DNA of 64,000 nucleotides from Gracilariopsis chorda (Eukaryota; Rhodophyta; Florideophyceae; Gracilariales; Gracilariaceae), in contig NBIV01000003.1 in the NCBI GenBank assembly GCA_003194525.1, positions 620,001 to 684,000 on the forward strand, written 5' to 3'. The notes under the pieces were generated by a model, which worked only from the letters and a program-made list of their open reading frames with translations, was not told where the DNA came from and did not search any database. Both the position numbers and the translations under genes were made by a program. This document shows positions 21,349-32,300 of the stretch, in pieces; position 1 is the stretch's first letter, and every line of letters starts with the position of its first letter.

Positions 21349-23368
21349 ATGACGACAACGCACAGCCGATTACCGTTAATGCAAGCGCCATTGAAATCTG
21401 TTAAGAGCACTGGGACCCTCAGCGAATTGCAGAAAGAACACAAACACGACGCTGCACGATCAAAAAAAGCGAAGAAAGTGCGTTTGGAGTTGCAACCAGA
21501 AGGTCTCCCGAGGAAAACCCTTTTTGAAATACAACGAGAGAAGTATATCGCAAGGAGAGCACGTGATGCACAAAAAAGTCATCCTGCGATTTCAAATCCA
21601 GATTCAGAGAATCTGTGTTCCAAATGGCTGTCAGTCAAAGAATCGCAAAAGATGCGGAAGAGAGTTCATCCATGGAAGTTGATGTAGATCTAGAAGCACA
21701 AGATTTTCTTCGATATACTTTGCCATCTGGTGTTAAAAGATTGCAATACCCACAAGCGGGACAACACACGAAGACGTTCGGCTTTTCCCCTCTGGAGGGT
21801 AACACAGCGAACGGAGCCTCTTCGGATGAGCACAACGAAGTCGGGTTGTAAAGCCGAGGCTTACCCTCACGCCAAGCGGGGAGAGTTGAAACGGTAGGAT
21901 TAGGATCACCACGAATGGGAAAACAGCCCTTCTAAGGAGTACGAGTCCACGTAAGTGGGAGAAGACGTCACGGGATACCGGCACGAGAAACACGCGTCAG
22001 CGGTCACGAGCAACCACACAAAGGGGTAGAAACCACGAGAGTGGGGTAAGAGAAATACGGGAGATGCCCGATTGGGGGTGACGAGGGTGTGGGCCAACGA
22101 AGCCACGGAAAAATGTACAAAGGAACCCTATACAGGGGTGAAAACACGGCGGTGGTGAATGAAGTGACAAACGCCCAAGGTGGTGATACTCCTGGTGAAG
22201 CAGGGTGGATAGGTCTACCGTTAGTAACGCGGCTTTACCTCCGAGGAGTGTTGAAGACTCGCGAAAGCGGAAAAGACTTAGAGCCAAGAACCCTGGTTGG
22301 GGAAGTTTACTCAGTGTCAGGGCGAGGTCGCCGAGCCACTGTATAGTGTAGTAATCTCCCTACTGTAGCGTAGATAAATAATAAATATAAATTAATTAAA
22401 TGTCCACACTGTGGTGCCAACCTCCTTCTGACGATCCGTGTCACACGTTGTCCACTCACGCCTTGGGCGGCGCACGGCGCATGAACAGTTGTGCACCTGG
22501 TGCACAATGCAGATCCGCTGAGGGCTGAGACATCCGCTAATAGCGGTAATAATCATAAACACGCGAAAGTGGCAAAAACACCAAGTCCATGGAAACCTCC
22601 CTCAAGCGGGTTGCACTTCAAAAAGCAAGAAGAAGCGGGACATGGATGTGATATACCGTCAATTAATCAGCAGTTCTGAGCCTTATTCACGTCAGACTGG
22701 TGCTATGGGAAGTGACAACAAAGCATTCAGCAGCACGGATGATTATGTTGTTTTCTGGGATCCTTTGCTCGTAGCTAAGTACAGGGCTTTGGTAATGAAA
22801 ATGATCGGTGAAGAGAATATGTTTGCTGCCCGATTCAAACAGGATCCACACGGCTATATATTGCCGAACCGCTTTTCAGATTCAAGAGCCTCCATCAAGC
22901 GTTGGTTATTTCCATCATCTTTCTGTGCAACTGTGTGAGGGCCAGGGAGGCGAGATCAAGGGCTCACGTGGGGGGTTCTCGAGCTCCCAGTTTTCAATCT
23001 TTGACGCCCAGCCTACTGACATAGTTTACTTGTTAATACCGCCAGCAAGATGTACTGTCGGTGAGTCTGGCGATGTAACCAAATCAATTGCCTTTGTTGT
23101 TGCTAAGAAAGTGAACAAGAGAGTTCTACAACTCGAGCTTCGAATCTGCTTTGATGACGCTCTGGAAACGGCACCGGACCAAAGTCGACGGATTAAAGTA
23201 AGTCGCCTAATGATCTTTACTGCGTTTCAAAGACAGATTGAAGCCCTATGGTTAGTGCCTTGTCTTCCCGATGGATTACTATGGCAGATCTTAGATCCGT
23301 CAAAGGTTTATGCAGAGAATGATGCTGAAATGATACAATCACAACCTAGCCGAACAGCGTCAGCATGA
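21349..23368 (+). pseudogene. Broken accessory gene of the MULE, function unknown
   Basis: A plus-strand coding trace in at least three pieces. 21349-21687 is Lys/Arg-rich and helical, with LPRKTLFEIQREKYIARRARDAQ. A second frame runs from ~21615 to the insertion at 21740. After the insertion it resumes near 22621 (SSTDDYVVFWDPLLVAKYRALV...) to 22938, and a further frame covers 22808-23368 (DIVYLLIPPARCTVGESG, FQRQIEALWLVPCLPDGLLWQI). Counting the AAAAG repeat once, the reading phase before 21740 and after 22620 agrees. The other two transitions are frame changes (frameshifts or lost introns). No family was recognised. The position inside the TIRs suggests transposon cargo. Confidence 0.5.
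21740..22620 (+). mobile_element. Candidate solo LTR inside the MULE, hairpin-rich
   Basis: A non-coding block of about 880 bp flanked by AAAAG (21735-21739 and 22621-22625). Its start (TTGCAATACCC) and end (GGTTGCACTTCA) resemble the termini of the nearby full Gypsy LTR (TGTAGTGCAATAC... and ...ATTGCACCACA). It interrupts the accessory frame in phase. It contains a dense series of tiny stem-loops. The 5' terminus is altered, so the exact left edge is uncertain. Probably an older relative of the full element. Confidence 0.5.
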
Positions 23369-23425
23369 GAACCAAAAGCAGCGGGCGGTTGGCTCTCAGT
23401 CGCAGAATTCGAATGGGGCATTACT

Positions 23426-26288
23426 TTACTTATTCTGATCTGCATGATCTTCGACTATGCTCAGGCGTCTATTAATGGCTTTGTCGACCATGTTTCGGAT
23501 ATTCTGGTTAGACATATGGGTAGGAGTATTAAAAACTTGGGGCCTGCTTCGAGATTCGACTCGCCGATGAGAAGTTTTGCGTCGCGAATTTTTCGTTTGC
23601 GAAGTTTCAAGGCATGATCTCTTTCGTTTTTCGTTTCGCGTTAGTCCTGCGTTTGGATTCTTGACTTTAATAGGATTATTGCTGCTTGCAGATGGTTTCA
23701 CAGAAAGAACCTCTCGTAGTCCCGAGGTTATCTGAACAGAACTTTGAGCAGATAGAAGAGCAGCTGGTCGGCAAGACAATGATTTGATCGCGTTTTCAAG
23801 AACGAGGCGTACGGTCTGCAGAGCAAGCGGACCAAAGCTTGACGCTATGCCATCCATTTTGTCTGTTAATGCTCTCGCGTCAGACCAAGAAAAGTAGTCC
23901 CTAACTTCCTTTTCTATGGCCCGACTCACTTCTTCTTCTTGTACACACTCAGAGTTGGTGTCAGCTTTCACTTCCTTATTTCGAACAGTTCGGAAGTGCT
24001 GCTTCGCTATCTTAGACCAGATATCCACAATGTACTTTACGTAACCGTCAGCATGGTTGAATTTCCAATAAGGGTCGAAACATTCTTCGATCTCAACTCT
24101 GTTACCCAAAATGGCTCCCAATCTGTCATGGTGGAGAAAAATTTCAGGATATGCCACCGCGCATCGTAGCATGTGACGGCATGGAAACCCCGCAATGGAA
24201 TGTTATTGGCACGAGCAGGCAGCGAACACCTTGCGACCGTTTTCATAATCCAGTGTCTCACGTCTGGTCATAGAAACTTGAAACATGGATGGGATCGAGG
24301 AGAATTGTATAGTTTGCAGATGACTGTCCAGTGCCTTTGTGCGTTGCACCTTGAATACAACGACTTTCTCGAGAATATCGTCATCTGGTATTCAAGTATC
24401 AGGCCACGCTGCGCCGCACATGGTTATTACTTCAGCATCAAGTACAGCATATGATTTGCTCGGAGCCACGCTCAAGTCCACAAACGTCAGGAGAGAATAC
24501 GCCGTATAGTTCGTGATGAGGCCATTCATGACACGCTTTGGTAATGGAAGCTGGCAGTTTGCAATCTTTCGGTGACTCCAGCTCTGCTGCTTGAGCGTTT
24601 TCTGTCTGGAAAGAGCTCGCTTCGCATTTCTCTTCTCGGTTACTCTAGCCATTTCTTTGGGGACTTTGTAAAGGGGCACTTTTCTCTGAAGAATGTGCCG
24701 TCTGTATGAGGAGTTCGAACATTCGGTGTATCCCGTTCCCTGGAAGAGATAACGGTATGGTACAGATAGGTTTCGGTAGAAAGCCAGCAGCATCTGCGGT
24801 TGTCTATGGTATAAGAAATTGTACCACGAAGGCGGGTCTTCCTGGAAGGAGTAAAAGAACCTTCGTTCGAAATCTGTTCGCAGAGCTAAAAGCGTTTCCT
24901 CCGTCCTCGAATTTCTTATTATAAAGAGATCTGCTGACATCTCTTTCGAAACATTCTCGAGCCCAACTTTGCTACACCATGTGGCACAATTCTTCATCTG
25001 ATTTTGGTTCAGATGCCACTCGTCCAATGCAACGTAAGAAGACTTGAACACCGTCCTGGCGGCATTTATACAGGGCACGCTCTGGTTCATTGCAATCATA
25101 GACGGAGACAATCTTATCGTAGACTGGAATTGTCGTAAGACCCTTTCGAAGGATTCCTCGGTCTCACTAGAAATAAATGCCATAAAGAAAGTTAGAACAA
25201 ATTCGTCATTTGATCTTCCATTGATGGTCAGTAAAGGAAGCCCAAATCTGTTAGAAAATACCTTGCAATCGATGCTGACTCCGGGTATCACACCAAATTT
25301 CTCGTAGTCATCCAACCACTCCCTGAATGTCCATGCCGCCGAGTCCATTTTCCCATCATCAGTGACGGTCAAAAACACTTGATGTGCTGAATCCTCTTTT
25401 CGTATTCGTAGTAACTCTTGGCAAAGGCGCATGCATTCGTGCTCTTTGGGAGCCTCCACACCCATAGCGTAAGTCAGCTTGTTGCGCAACACCTTCGTAT
25501 TGATAGATATGTCATACTTTTCCTCCAGCAACCTCACAATGTCTCGAAATGGGATGTGGATCTGATTACTCAGCTTAAATGCCTCTGCCTGTAGCCTTGG
25601 GGGGAGGTCATGAACCACGTTGTTGATATTTGGGGGATGATTGTGGTACGACAACTTCATTTTACACTCATACTTCTTCATAATGCTGTTATCAGTTTCT
25701 CGACTGGAGACACAGTCAAGAGTTCTGATATGGCACGTAAAGGGACACTTCTGCGCTATTCTGTTCTTATCAAATTTCACAATAGCTCTTTGTAGTACTG
25801 CTTTGTGAGCAAGTCCCTCACATTTCTCCTCTCTGGGGGCCACAATGTGTTTGTGATACCGTGAGCTCCGTGTTGTAAGTGTATGTCCAAAGCACTTTGC
25901 GATAAACTTCACCTCTCCAAGTACTGCAAGTCCTGGCACGTTTTCTTCTACTTTGGATATGTAGGCATAAAGTGCCTCACTGAATAAACCTTCTTCGCTC
26001 TCTTCAGATTTATCGATTCCAACAGAGCTCGCGGGAGTGCCTTCTCTAGTAGTTAGAACATCCAATTCGTCGACAACTTCGGTGGCCGTCCAGCTTAGGC
26101 AAACTGACGCAAATAGCGAATGAGAAGGTACTTCCTCATCATCGAGAAACGAATCAATTAAAAGAACATCATCATCTGGGTTTCTCTCTTTGGTGTGAAG
26201 CTGATCAGCAACCATCTTGTTCTCCACAGCCCCTCCCACAGCATTCAAGTCTCTATGTCCTGCTGCCTGGATTCCTATGTCACATTGT
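23426..26288 (-). pseudogene. MULE transposase gene, 3' part (core and SWIM finger)
   Basis: DDE transposase of the MULE/FAR1 type. Reading right to left, a WRKY/GCM1-like finger (QKCPFTCHIRTLDC...YHNHPP) lies near 25610-25760. The MULE core follows near 25000-25370: GVSIDCKVFSNRFGLPLL with the first Asp, then IAMNQSVPCINAARTVFKSS and VALDEWHLNQN. A SWIM finger (CSCQ...GFPCRHML) lies near 24170-24215, and a basic tail extends to 23426. The second catalytic Asp, expected in a TD motif, is Asn (AAC) here. Two in-frame stops, TGA at 24392-24394 and TAA at 24203-24205 inside the SWIM finger, break the gene while the frame stays coherent on both sides. The 5' part continues at 37734-38736 beyond the LTR element. 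Confidence 0.82.
26284..26288 (+). repeat. 5-bp target duplication of the LTR element (left copy)
   Basis: ATTGT precedes the 5' LTR and recurs at 37734-37738 after the 3' LTR. Five bases is standard for Ty3/Gypsy integrases. Confidence 0.9.
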
Positions 26289-27201
26289 TGTAGTGCAATA
26301 CATTCCCGCGTACGGGCGATGGTGAAACTCATATCTGAGGTGTACTCGGTGCGAGCGATGAAGCGGGATGCATGAATTTTAGCCCCCGTTTACCGGGCTA
26401 ATTAGCGGTCTGGTTACCCAGGGTGGTTATGGGAACATTCATATTTTGTGGTACTTGCCTGGCAAGGGTGGTGGACACGTGGCTACAGCCCCGGCCAGGA
26501 GGCCCAAAACGGCTACTTATTTTAGTATAGTTTAGGGGTTAATTTTACTTAGGCTAGTGCACTACCTACTGTACTGCGCTGAGCTAGTACTTGAGCGTCG
26601 GCCGCACGGCGGCGAGCTCACCAAGAAAAGTAACAAGAGTTCGGCTCTGACTCTATTCGCCATGCGAAGTGTCTAACTCCTCGCGGAGGTACACCGCTTG
26701 CCCGATAGTTTCACCCGACTCGCACCACCGAGGAGACCGTGCTCGTCGTACCCAGTGGGTTGTGACCACTCGTGGTATTCGTTGTTGTCGTGTGACTGCC
26801 CGTACAGGCCCTATCTCCGCCCCAGTTTTGGGTATTGATATTACCGACGTGTGTCGTGAGACCGTGAGACCATCCCTTCCCCTCATATCCCCTAACCGCC
26901 GCGCGGTGCGTGTTCGTGTGTGTGTATCGGCACCCCCCTCCGGGGTCTGTTCCCGCTTTCCGCACGCCCCCGTCGGGTGGTCCCTTTCCCTCTTTTGTTC
27001 CACTGTTCGCAGGCTACTTCCGGACCAGCCGTGGTTCCGACCCGTTCTAACCCCTAAACCTCCGAGGTACATCCAGGCTCCCGACGGAGTTACACCCGTC
27101 ATACGGGACACGGAGGGCTCTACCCAGCTGGGCCTACCTCTCCAAGAGAGCAAGGCTTCGAGCTGCCTTGGGTGCCTTTCCCACACCGGGATTGCACCAC
27201 A
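26289..27201 (+). repeat. 5' LTR
   Basis: Begins TGTAGTGCAAT and ends ATTGCACCACA, imperfect inverted termini with the TG...CA rule. Essentially identical to 36821-37733. Contains several short hairpins, for example CTTGCC-T-GGCAAG near 26454. The minus-strand frame across it (26653-27615) is a shadow. Confidence 0.95.
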
Positions 27202-27203
27202 AG

Positions 27204-27216
27204 TGGTCTCCCGACC
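27204..27216 (+). promoter_or_regulatory. Candidate primer-binding site
   Basis: TGGTCTCCCGACC starts two bases after the 5' LTR. TGG is the complement of a tRNA 3' CCA, and the position is right for minus-strand priming. The tRNA was not identified. Confidence 0.5.
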
Positions 27217-27349
27217 TAGAACGGGTTTGGCTTTCAATCCGGCCTGTGGAAGTCCGCTTCCCCTTTTCCCTTTTATCCCTTTTTGCTCATTCGTTGAGAT
27301 TCCCAAGCCGTGGGACTGGTGAAGTAAGCCGTGGACGGCTATCTGCAGT

Positions 27350-29392
27350 ATGCTGCCCACAGCTCCGAGTTCCCCCAGGAATGGTCCGCAACGGAACGCC
27401 GCAGCGGCGAGATCACGAAGGTCCGTTCCGGAACAACTACTTACCAATGCCGTCGGTCTGGAATCCCAAGGAATCCCATCGGCAACCTCGGTGCCTCGAG
27501 CCGTGACAGCTGTGGCCACTACGCCACCTCCGGTGGTCGAAACGCCGTCGGCTGTCCCCCCGAGACCCGGGTCGCCTAAGTACCATCTCCTCGAGTCGAG
27601 AATCGACATTGCCAATGTGGCCCACGCCTCCCTCTCGCAGCAAGTTACCGAGTTGGAACGGCGATGGAGTGACTCCCTGGCTCGGGATTATTCGGGAGAT
27701 ATTCGTCTCCTGAGAGCTGATGTGAATTCCATTCTGGAGTGTCTGGGTACTCCGGCTGCCTTCGTAGAAGGATATCGGGAGTTCGTGGAGGAAGTTAAAA
27801 CCCATATGGTGCGGGTAACCGGACGTATGGACACGCTGGAAGCGTTGCTCAGAGAAGACCTGAACGCTCCGAGACAGGAGGAAGTGAAGGTCATCTCAAC
27901 CCAACACCGCTCCAGTCACCTCCCCCGTCACCCTGGAAAGAGAGTTCATCGTTATGAAGTTTCGTCAAGTTCCGACTCGGAAACAAGTTCGAGTAGCTCG
28001 TCTTCGAGATCATCGCGTGAAGGGAGAGGCCGCCGTCGCGGAGAAGAACCTAGTTCGAGGGCTACCTACACCTCCCGTGGAGCAATCCGTGCGCGGGAGA
28101 AAGGTCGCCGTCATTTCGGCTTGAAGGAATTGAAACCGACGAATCCCCTTTACAGGAAGCTGTTGTCCTATCGTTATTACCGATTGGAAGACTCTTCGGG
28201 CACTCGAAGTTCGAGAGACACCGGTCGGGTGAAGGATCTCATACGTCGTATGAATGTGACGATGCTTAAGCAGAAGTTCTCCGGTGAAGATCCGATCCTC
28301 GTGTTGGATTTTCTGGCCCGCTTTGTGCAGGAAGCAGACGTACTCGAAATGAGTGAGGCGCAGGCATACGTTGCGTTGCCCTACTTTCTTTCAGGAATGG
28401 CTGAAGATCAGTACAACTCGGTCAGGGGTTCGTCCAGAGCCTCAGAAGGAGGTGTTACGTGCTGGCCCGAGGCTGTACACTACCTGCTCAGGTCGTACGC
28501 GACGGGAACTGCAATCAGTCAAGCCATCGTGGCGGTTCGCGATACGAAACAGAAGCCTGGTGAAACGGAAACGTCGTATTCAACTCGCTTGAATAAAGCG
28601 TTTCATCGTTGTGGAAATGTGTTTACCGCTTTTGAGCGTTGCTCCATGCTGGTGGATGGTTTAGATCCTGGTATCAGGGCACTGGTGTCCCGCTACAGGG
28701 AAGAGAAGCGCAAGGCGACGTATCTGGAACTGGTCCAGTACGCGCAGGCTGAGGGTGACACCCTCAGAGCGAGAGACCCGAGGCGTCGGTCGTCGAAGGC
28801 TCTCTTCGTCGAGAACGAGGCTTCCTCGGCATCTCTCCCTAACCCGGGACCACCTTCCGGATTTGCGGATAACATCCAGTATCTTGGCAGTCTTGAACAG
28901 TCGTTGGCAACCTCGGAACTGCCGTCCACGGTTACACCCCCCGTGGTAGATCCGGCCTTTTACGCAAACCCCGGTCGGGTTCCCCCAGCCCCGCTAGCCT
29001 ACGCGTCGACCGCCACAAGACACTCCCGCCCGGGATGGTCCAACCCGAAGCAACTAGCATTCCAACCACAACACCCTCAGCACCGCGGAATGATGTCCCA
29101 CGCCACCGGAACACGTTCAGCCCCGCTGATTTGCTACATTTGTTACCTTGAAGGTCATACTGCGTCGCAGTGTACCCTCCCCATTCGCGAGATGTGGAAG
29201 ATCGTGGGAAATTATGAGAATCTCCCACCGGAGCATAAGGCTCGTGTCCCGAGTAATTCGTATGAAGACGCAAAGGCTGCGGTCCACAATGCTCAAGCTC
29301 GAGAAGCCGCGAAAACCGCGAACGGTAACAACCCTAACCTTTCGGAACGGGCTCAGCCGCGCCCAGCGGTCGATTCGGTCCCGAAAAACTAA
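27350..29392 (+). CDS. gag: Gag polyprotein of the Ty3/Gypsy element
   Basis: A 680-residue capsid protein. It has an N-terminal disordered Ser/Pro region, a Ser/Arg-rich segment (SSSDSETSSSSSSSRSSREG), then the retrotransposon gag capsid domain (about residues 290-480, with FLARFVQEADV, ETSYSTRLNKAF, LVDGLDPGIRALV). Near residue 600 there is a single CCHC zinc knuckle, CYICYLEGHTASQC. The open frame looks whole. Pol follows in the next register, as is common where the family uses a frameshift. Confidence 0.9.
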   Translation: MLPTAPSSPRNGPQRNAAAARSRRSVPEQLLTNAVGLESQGIPSATSVPRAVTAVATTPPPVVETPSAVPPRPGSPKYHLLESRIDIANVAHASLSQQVTELERRWSDSLARDYSGDIRLLRADVNSILECLGTPAAFVEGYREFVEEVKTHMVRVTGRMDTLEALLREDLNAPRQEEVKVISTQHRSSHLPRHPGKRVHRYEVSSSSDSETSSSSSSSRSSREGRGRRRGEEPSSRATYTSRGAIRAREKGRRHFGLKELKPTNPLYRKLLSYRYYRLEDSSGTRSSRDTGRVKDLIRRMNVTMLKQKFSGEDPILVLDFLARFVQEADVLEMSEAQAYVALPYFLSGMAEDQYNSVRGSSRASEGGVTCWPEAVHYLLRSYATGTAISQAIVAVRDTKQKPGETETSYSTRLNKAFHRCGNVFTAFERCSMLVDGLDPGIRALVSRYREEKRKATYLELVQYAQAEGDTLRARDPRRRSSKALFVENEASSASLPNPGPPSGFADNIQYLGSLEQSLATSELPSTVTPPVVDPAFYANPGRVPPAPLAYASTATRHSRPGWSNPKQLAFQPQHPQHRGMMSHATGTRSAPLICYICYLEGHTASQCTLPIREMWKIVGNYENLPPEHKARVPSNSYEDAKAAVHNAQAREAAKTANGNNPNLSERAQPRPAVDSVPKN

Positions 29393-29394
29393 TC

Positions 29395-32300
29395 TTGGGA
29401 GTCTCCCCCACGGGAGGGGTGTCTTCCAAGCCGAAGTTGGAGACGCCTGAGGCGCCACCGCTTCGCTCCCCTGCCAAAATCCTTACGAGGAAACTGGCTC
29501 AAGAAGACGTGAGCTCGGACCACTTAGTGGCTCTGCGTCGTCCGTGGATACGGTCCCGTAACCTCCGCATCCCGGATCGAGTTTTGGTAATGGCCAAGAG
29601 GAACTATAAAGTTTATAGTGACCTCGGTCTCTCTAACCAGTTCATGGTTCGTCAGTTATCTGTCCTGGATACAGGTGCCGCTCCGAACCTGATCAATATC
29701 GGGATTATTCCACCCGCCATGCGGAAATGCATTCGCATTGGTCCAAGTCTGGATCTGGCGGACGCTAATAACAACCCGCTCCAGACTCTTGGAACAATTC
29801 CTCTGGTACTCAGACTAGGCACCTACGTGGTGAAGTTGGACTTCATCGTATGCGATTCTCTTGCTGCACCGGTCATCCTCGGTTGTGATTTCTGTGACCG
29901 CTTCGTGGAAGCTATCCGCCCTCGCTCCAGATCCGTGGAATTGGCCAACGGTTCGACCATCCCGATTGTACGGAAGCCCTTGCGACACGCCTCCCGTAAA
30001 CGGGTACCTTTACCTGCTGCTCAGGAAGCGTCCAATGTGGATCGAGCATCTACGAAGATTCGCGTCGCGGAACCAGTTTCGATCCCGAAGGAATCTCAGG
30101 TGTGGGTCTCAGTAACATCCAAACACCACGGGTTGCAGGTTGTTCAACCGCTCCCCTCGCTCTACGAACAGCGCCGTCTCGCATTAGCAAATGGGATCGT
30201 ATCCGTCGAGCCGGACAAACCCTTTAAGGTTCTCGTTGCTAACCTCGGAACTACCACTCAGTGGTTGGTTAAAAACCAGGTCCTGGGCAACAGGCTTCCG
30301 CATCCGTTGGCTATCCTTCCTACAAAGATTCCGATATCCGACGTTCTCGGAATACAAGACCCTAAGGAGGGGGAGGAGGTCCCGTTCGTTCCGTTGGATC
30401 CCGCCCGGGAAAGTTCAGATTCGACTGTCGAAGAAGCTCAGAAGAGCACGACTTCAGCATCGGCAGATACTGCGTTAGACCCAGAACAGGCTTTGGATAA
30501 GTTGGACCTGGATCACATTAATGAATCTCATCGTGAGAAGTTTCGTGACATGCTCAGGGACTTTACCGCCATGTGGGACGGTTCCCTGGGGACGATAGGG
30601 GTAACCGAACATCGGATTGATTTGTTGCCGGATACACGGCCTATTGCACAGCACCCGTATCGGGCAGGCCCTAAACCAAGGGGGGAAGAGAAATCTCAGG
30701 TGGAGAAGATGCTGCGAGCTGGAGTTATCGAAGCAGCACAATCCCCTTGGGCTTCTCCTGTTGTCCTTGTTCCGAAAGCCGATGGATCATGGCGTTTCTG
30801 TGTGGATTACCGCCGCCTGAATGCGGTTACTGTCAAGGACGTCTATCCGATTCCACGAATGGACGAGTACATTGACTCCCTGGGGAGCGCAACGGTGTTC
30901 ACTACCCTCGATGCCAATTCGGGATACTGGCAGGTCCCTATTAGGAAAGAAGATCGTGATAAGACCGCGTTTGTGTGCCATCAAGGACTATATCGCTTTA
31001 AGCGAATGCCGTTTGGACTAACGAATGCCCCAGCTACATTCCAGCGGGCAATCGATATCCTCTTGGCGAGGTTCAAATGGACCAGCTGTCTGGTATACTT
31101 GGACGACATTATAGTGTTCTCCAATAACTTGGACGATCACCTGTCCCATGTCCGGGAAGTCTTGACAGTGCTCCGCAACGCAGGCATCACCCTGAAGCTG
31201 GGAAAGTGTGAGTTCTGCGCCGATTCGGTAAAATATCTGGGGCACATCATCCGCCCCGGACAGCTTTCAATCGATGAAGCAAGAGTGAAATCACTTCGAG
31301 AGGCGAAACATCCGACTAATCAAACGGAGCTTCGATCCTTCCTAGGACTTTGCAATGTATATCGCCGATTCGTCCCGAACTTCGCCGACTTGTCAGCACC
31401 GCTTAACGCACTCCTCCGGAAAGGACAACCCACCGAACTGGACGTCTTTGACGAGGCTGAGTCGTCAGCATTCTCGTCTCTTGTCGACGCTGTAACGTCC
31501 CCGCCAGTTCTGGCCTTACCGCACCCGGACTTACCCTTCGAAGTGGATACTGACTCAAGTGCCCACCAGGTGGGTTGTGCGTTGTTTCAAGTCACGGAAG
31601 AAGGAGAAAGACATCCGATCGGATATTGGTCACGTTCGTTGAACGTTCACGAGCGCAACTACTCGGTGTCCGAGAAGGAGTGTCTTGCTGTTGTTTGGGC
31701 GTTGGCAACGCTTCGCCCATACCTTATGGGTAACCATTTCAAGGTTCACACCGATCACTCGGCTCTCCGTTGGCTACTCGAAATTCGAGAACCGTCGGGC
31801 CGCCTCATGCGTTGGCGTCTCCGACTCTCGGAATTTACATTTGATGTCCTCTACAAGAAGGGATCCCTGAATACTCAGGCTGACGCCCTATCGCGCTTAG
31901 GAACATCAGCGGAAACCGAACCGGTCGACGATCTGGAAATACCATGTTTCATGGCACAATCCCCGGAGGGGACGGAAGAAGACGACCCAGACGTGAATGG
32001 GGATGACATCTGTGACGATATTCTGGCTGCAAACCCTACGGATCCTCCGGATGACCAGGTTGTTCCCATATCCCCTGAGGAAATGATCCGTGAACAACAG
32101 CAGGATCCTTTCTGTGCCCAGATTCGTGCCCGTCTTAACGGGGGCGCACAGATACCCTTTGCGGTGAACGATCGAGGCTACCTAGTCAGGTTGCTGACAC
32201 GGGCCCCACAGATCGTTGTACCTCACACGCTGCAGCAGCGCGTCTTGCATCTATCGCATTACGCGAAGTTGGGTGCACATCCCGGCGGGAGGAAACTATA

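Noticed and set aside
21764-22637. Alternative insertion edges using the shared AGCGGGACA string
   Set aside because: The AAAAG flanks fit the terminal similarity to the Gypsy LTR and the codon phase better.
26653-27615. 320-residue minus-strand frame across the 5' LTR (and its partner in the 3' LTR)
   Set aside because: Lies in both LTRs with no domain and low-complexity Arg/Gly/Thr content. Judged to be a shadow of LTR sequence.
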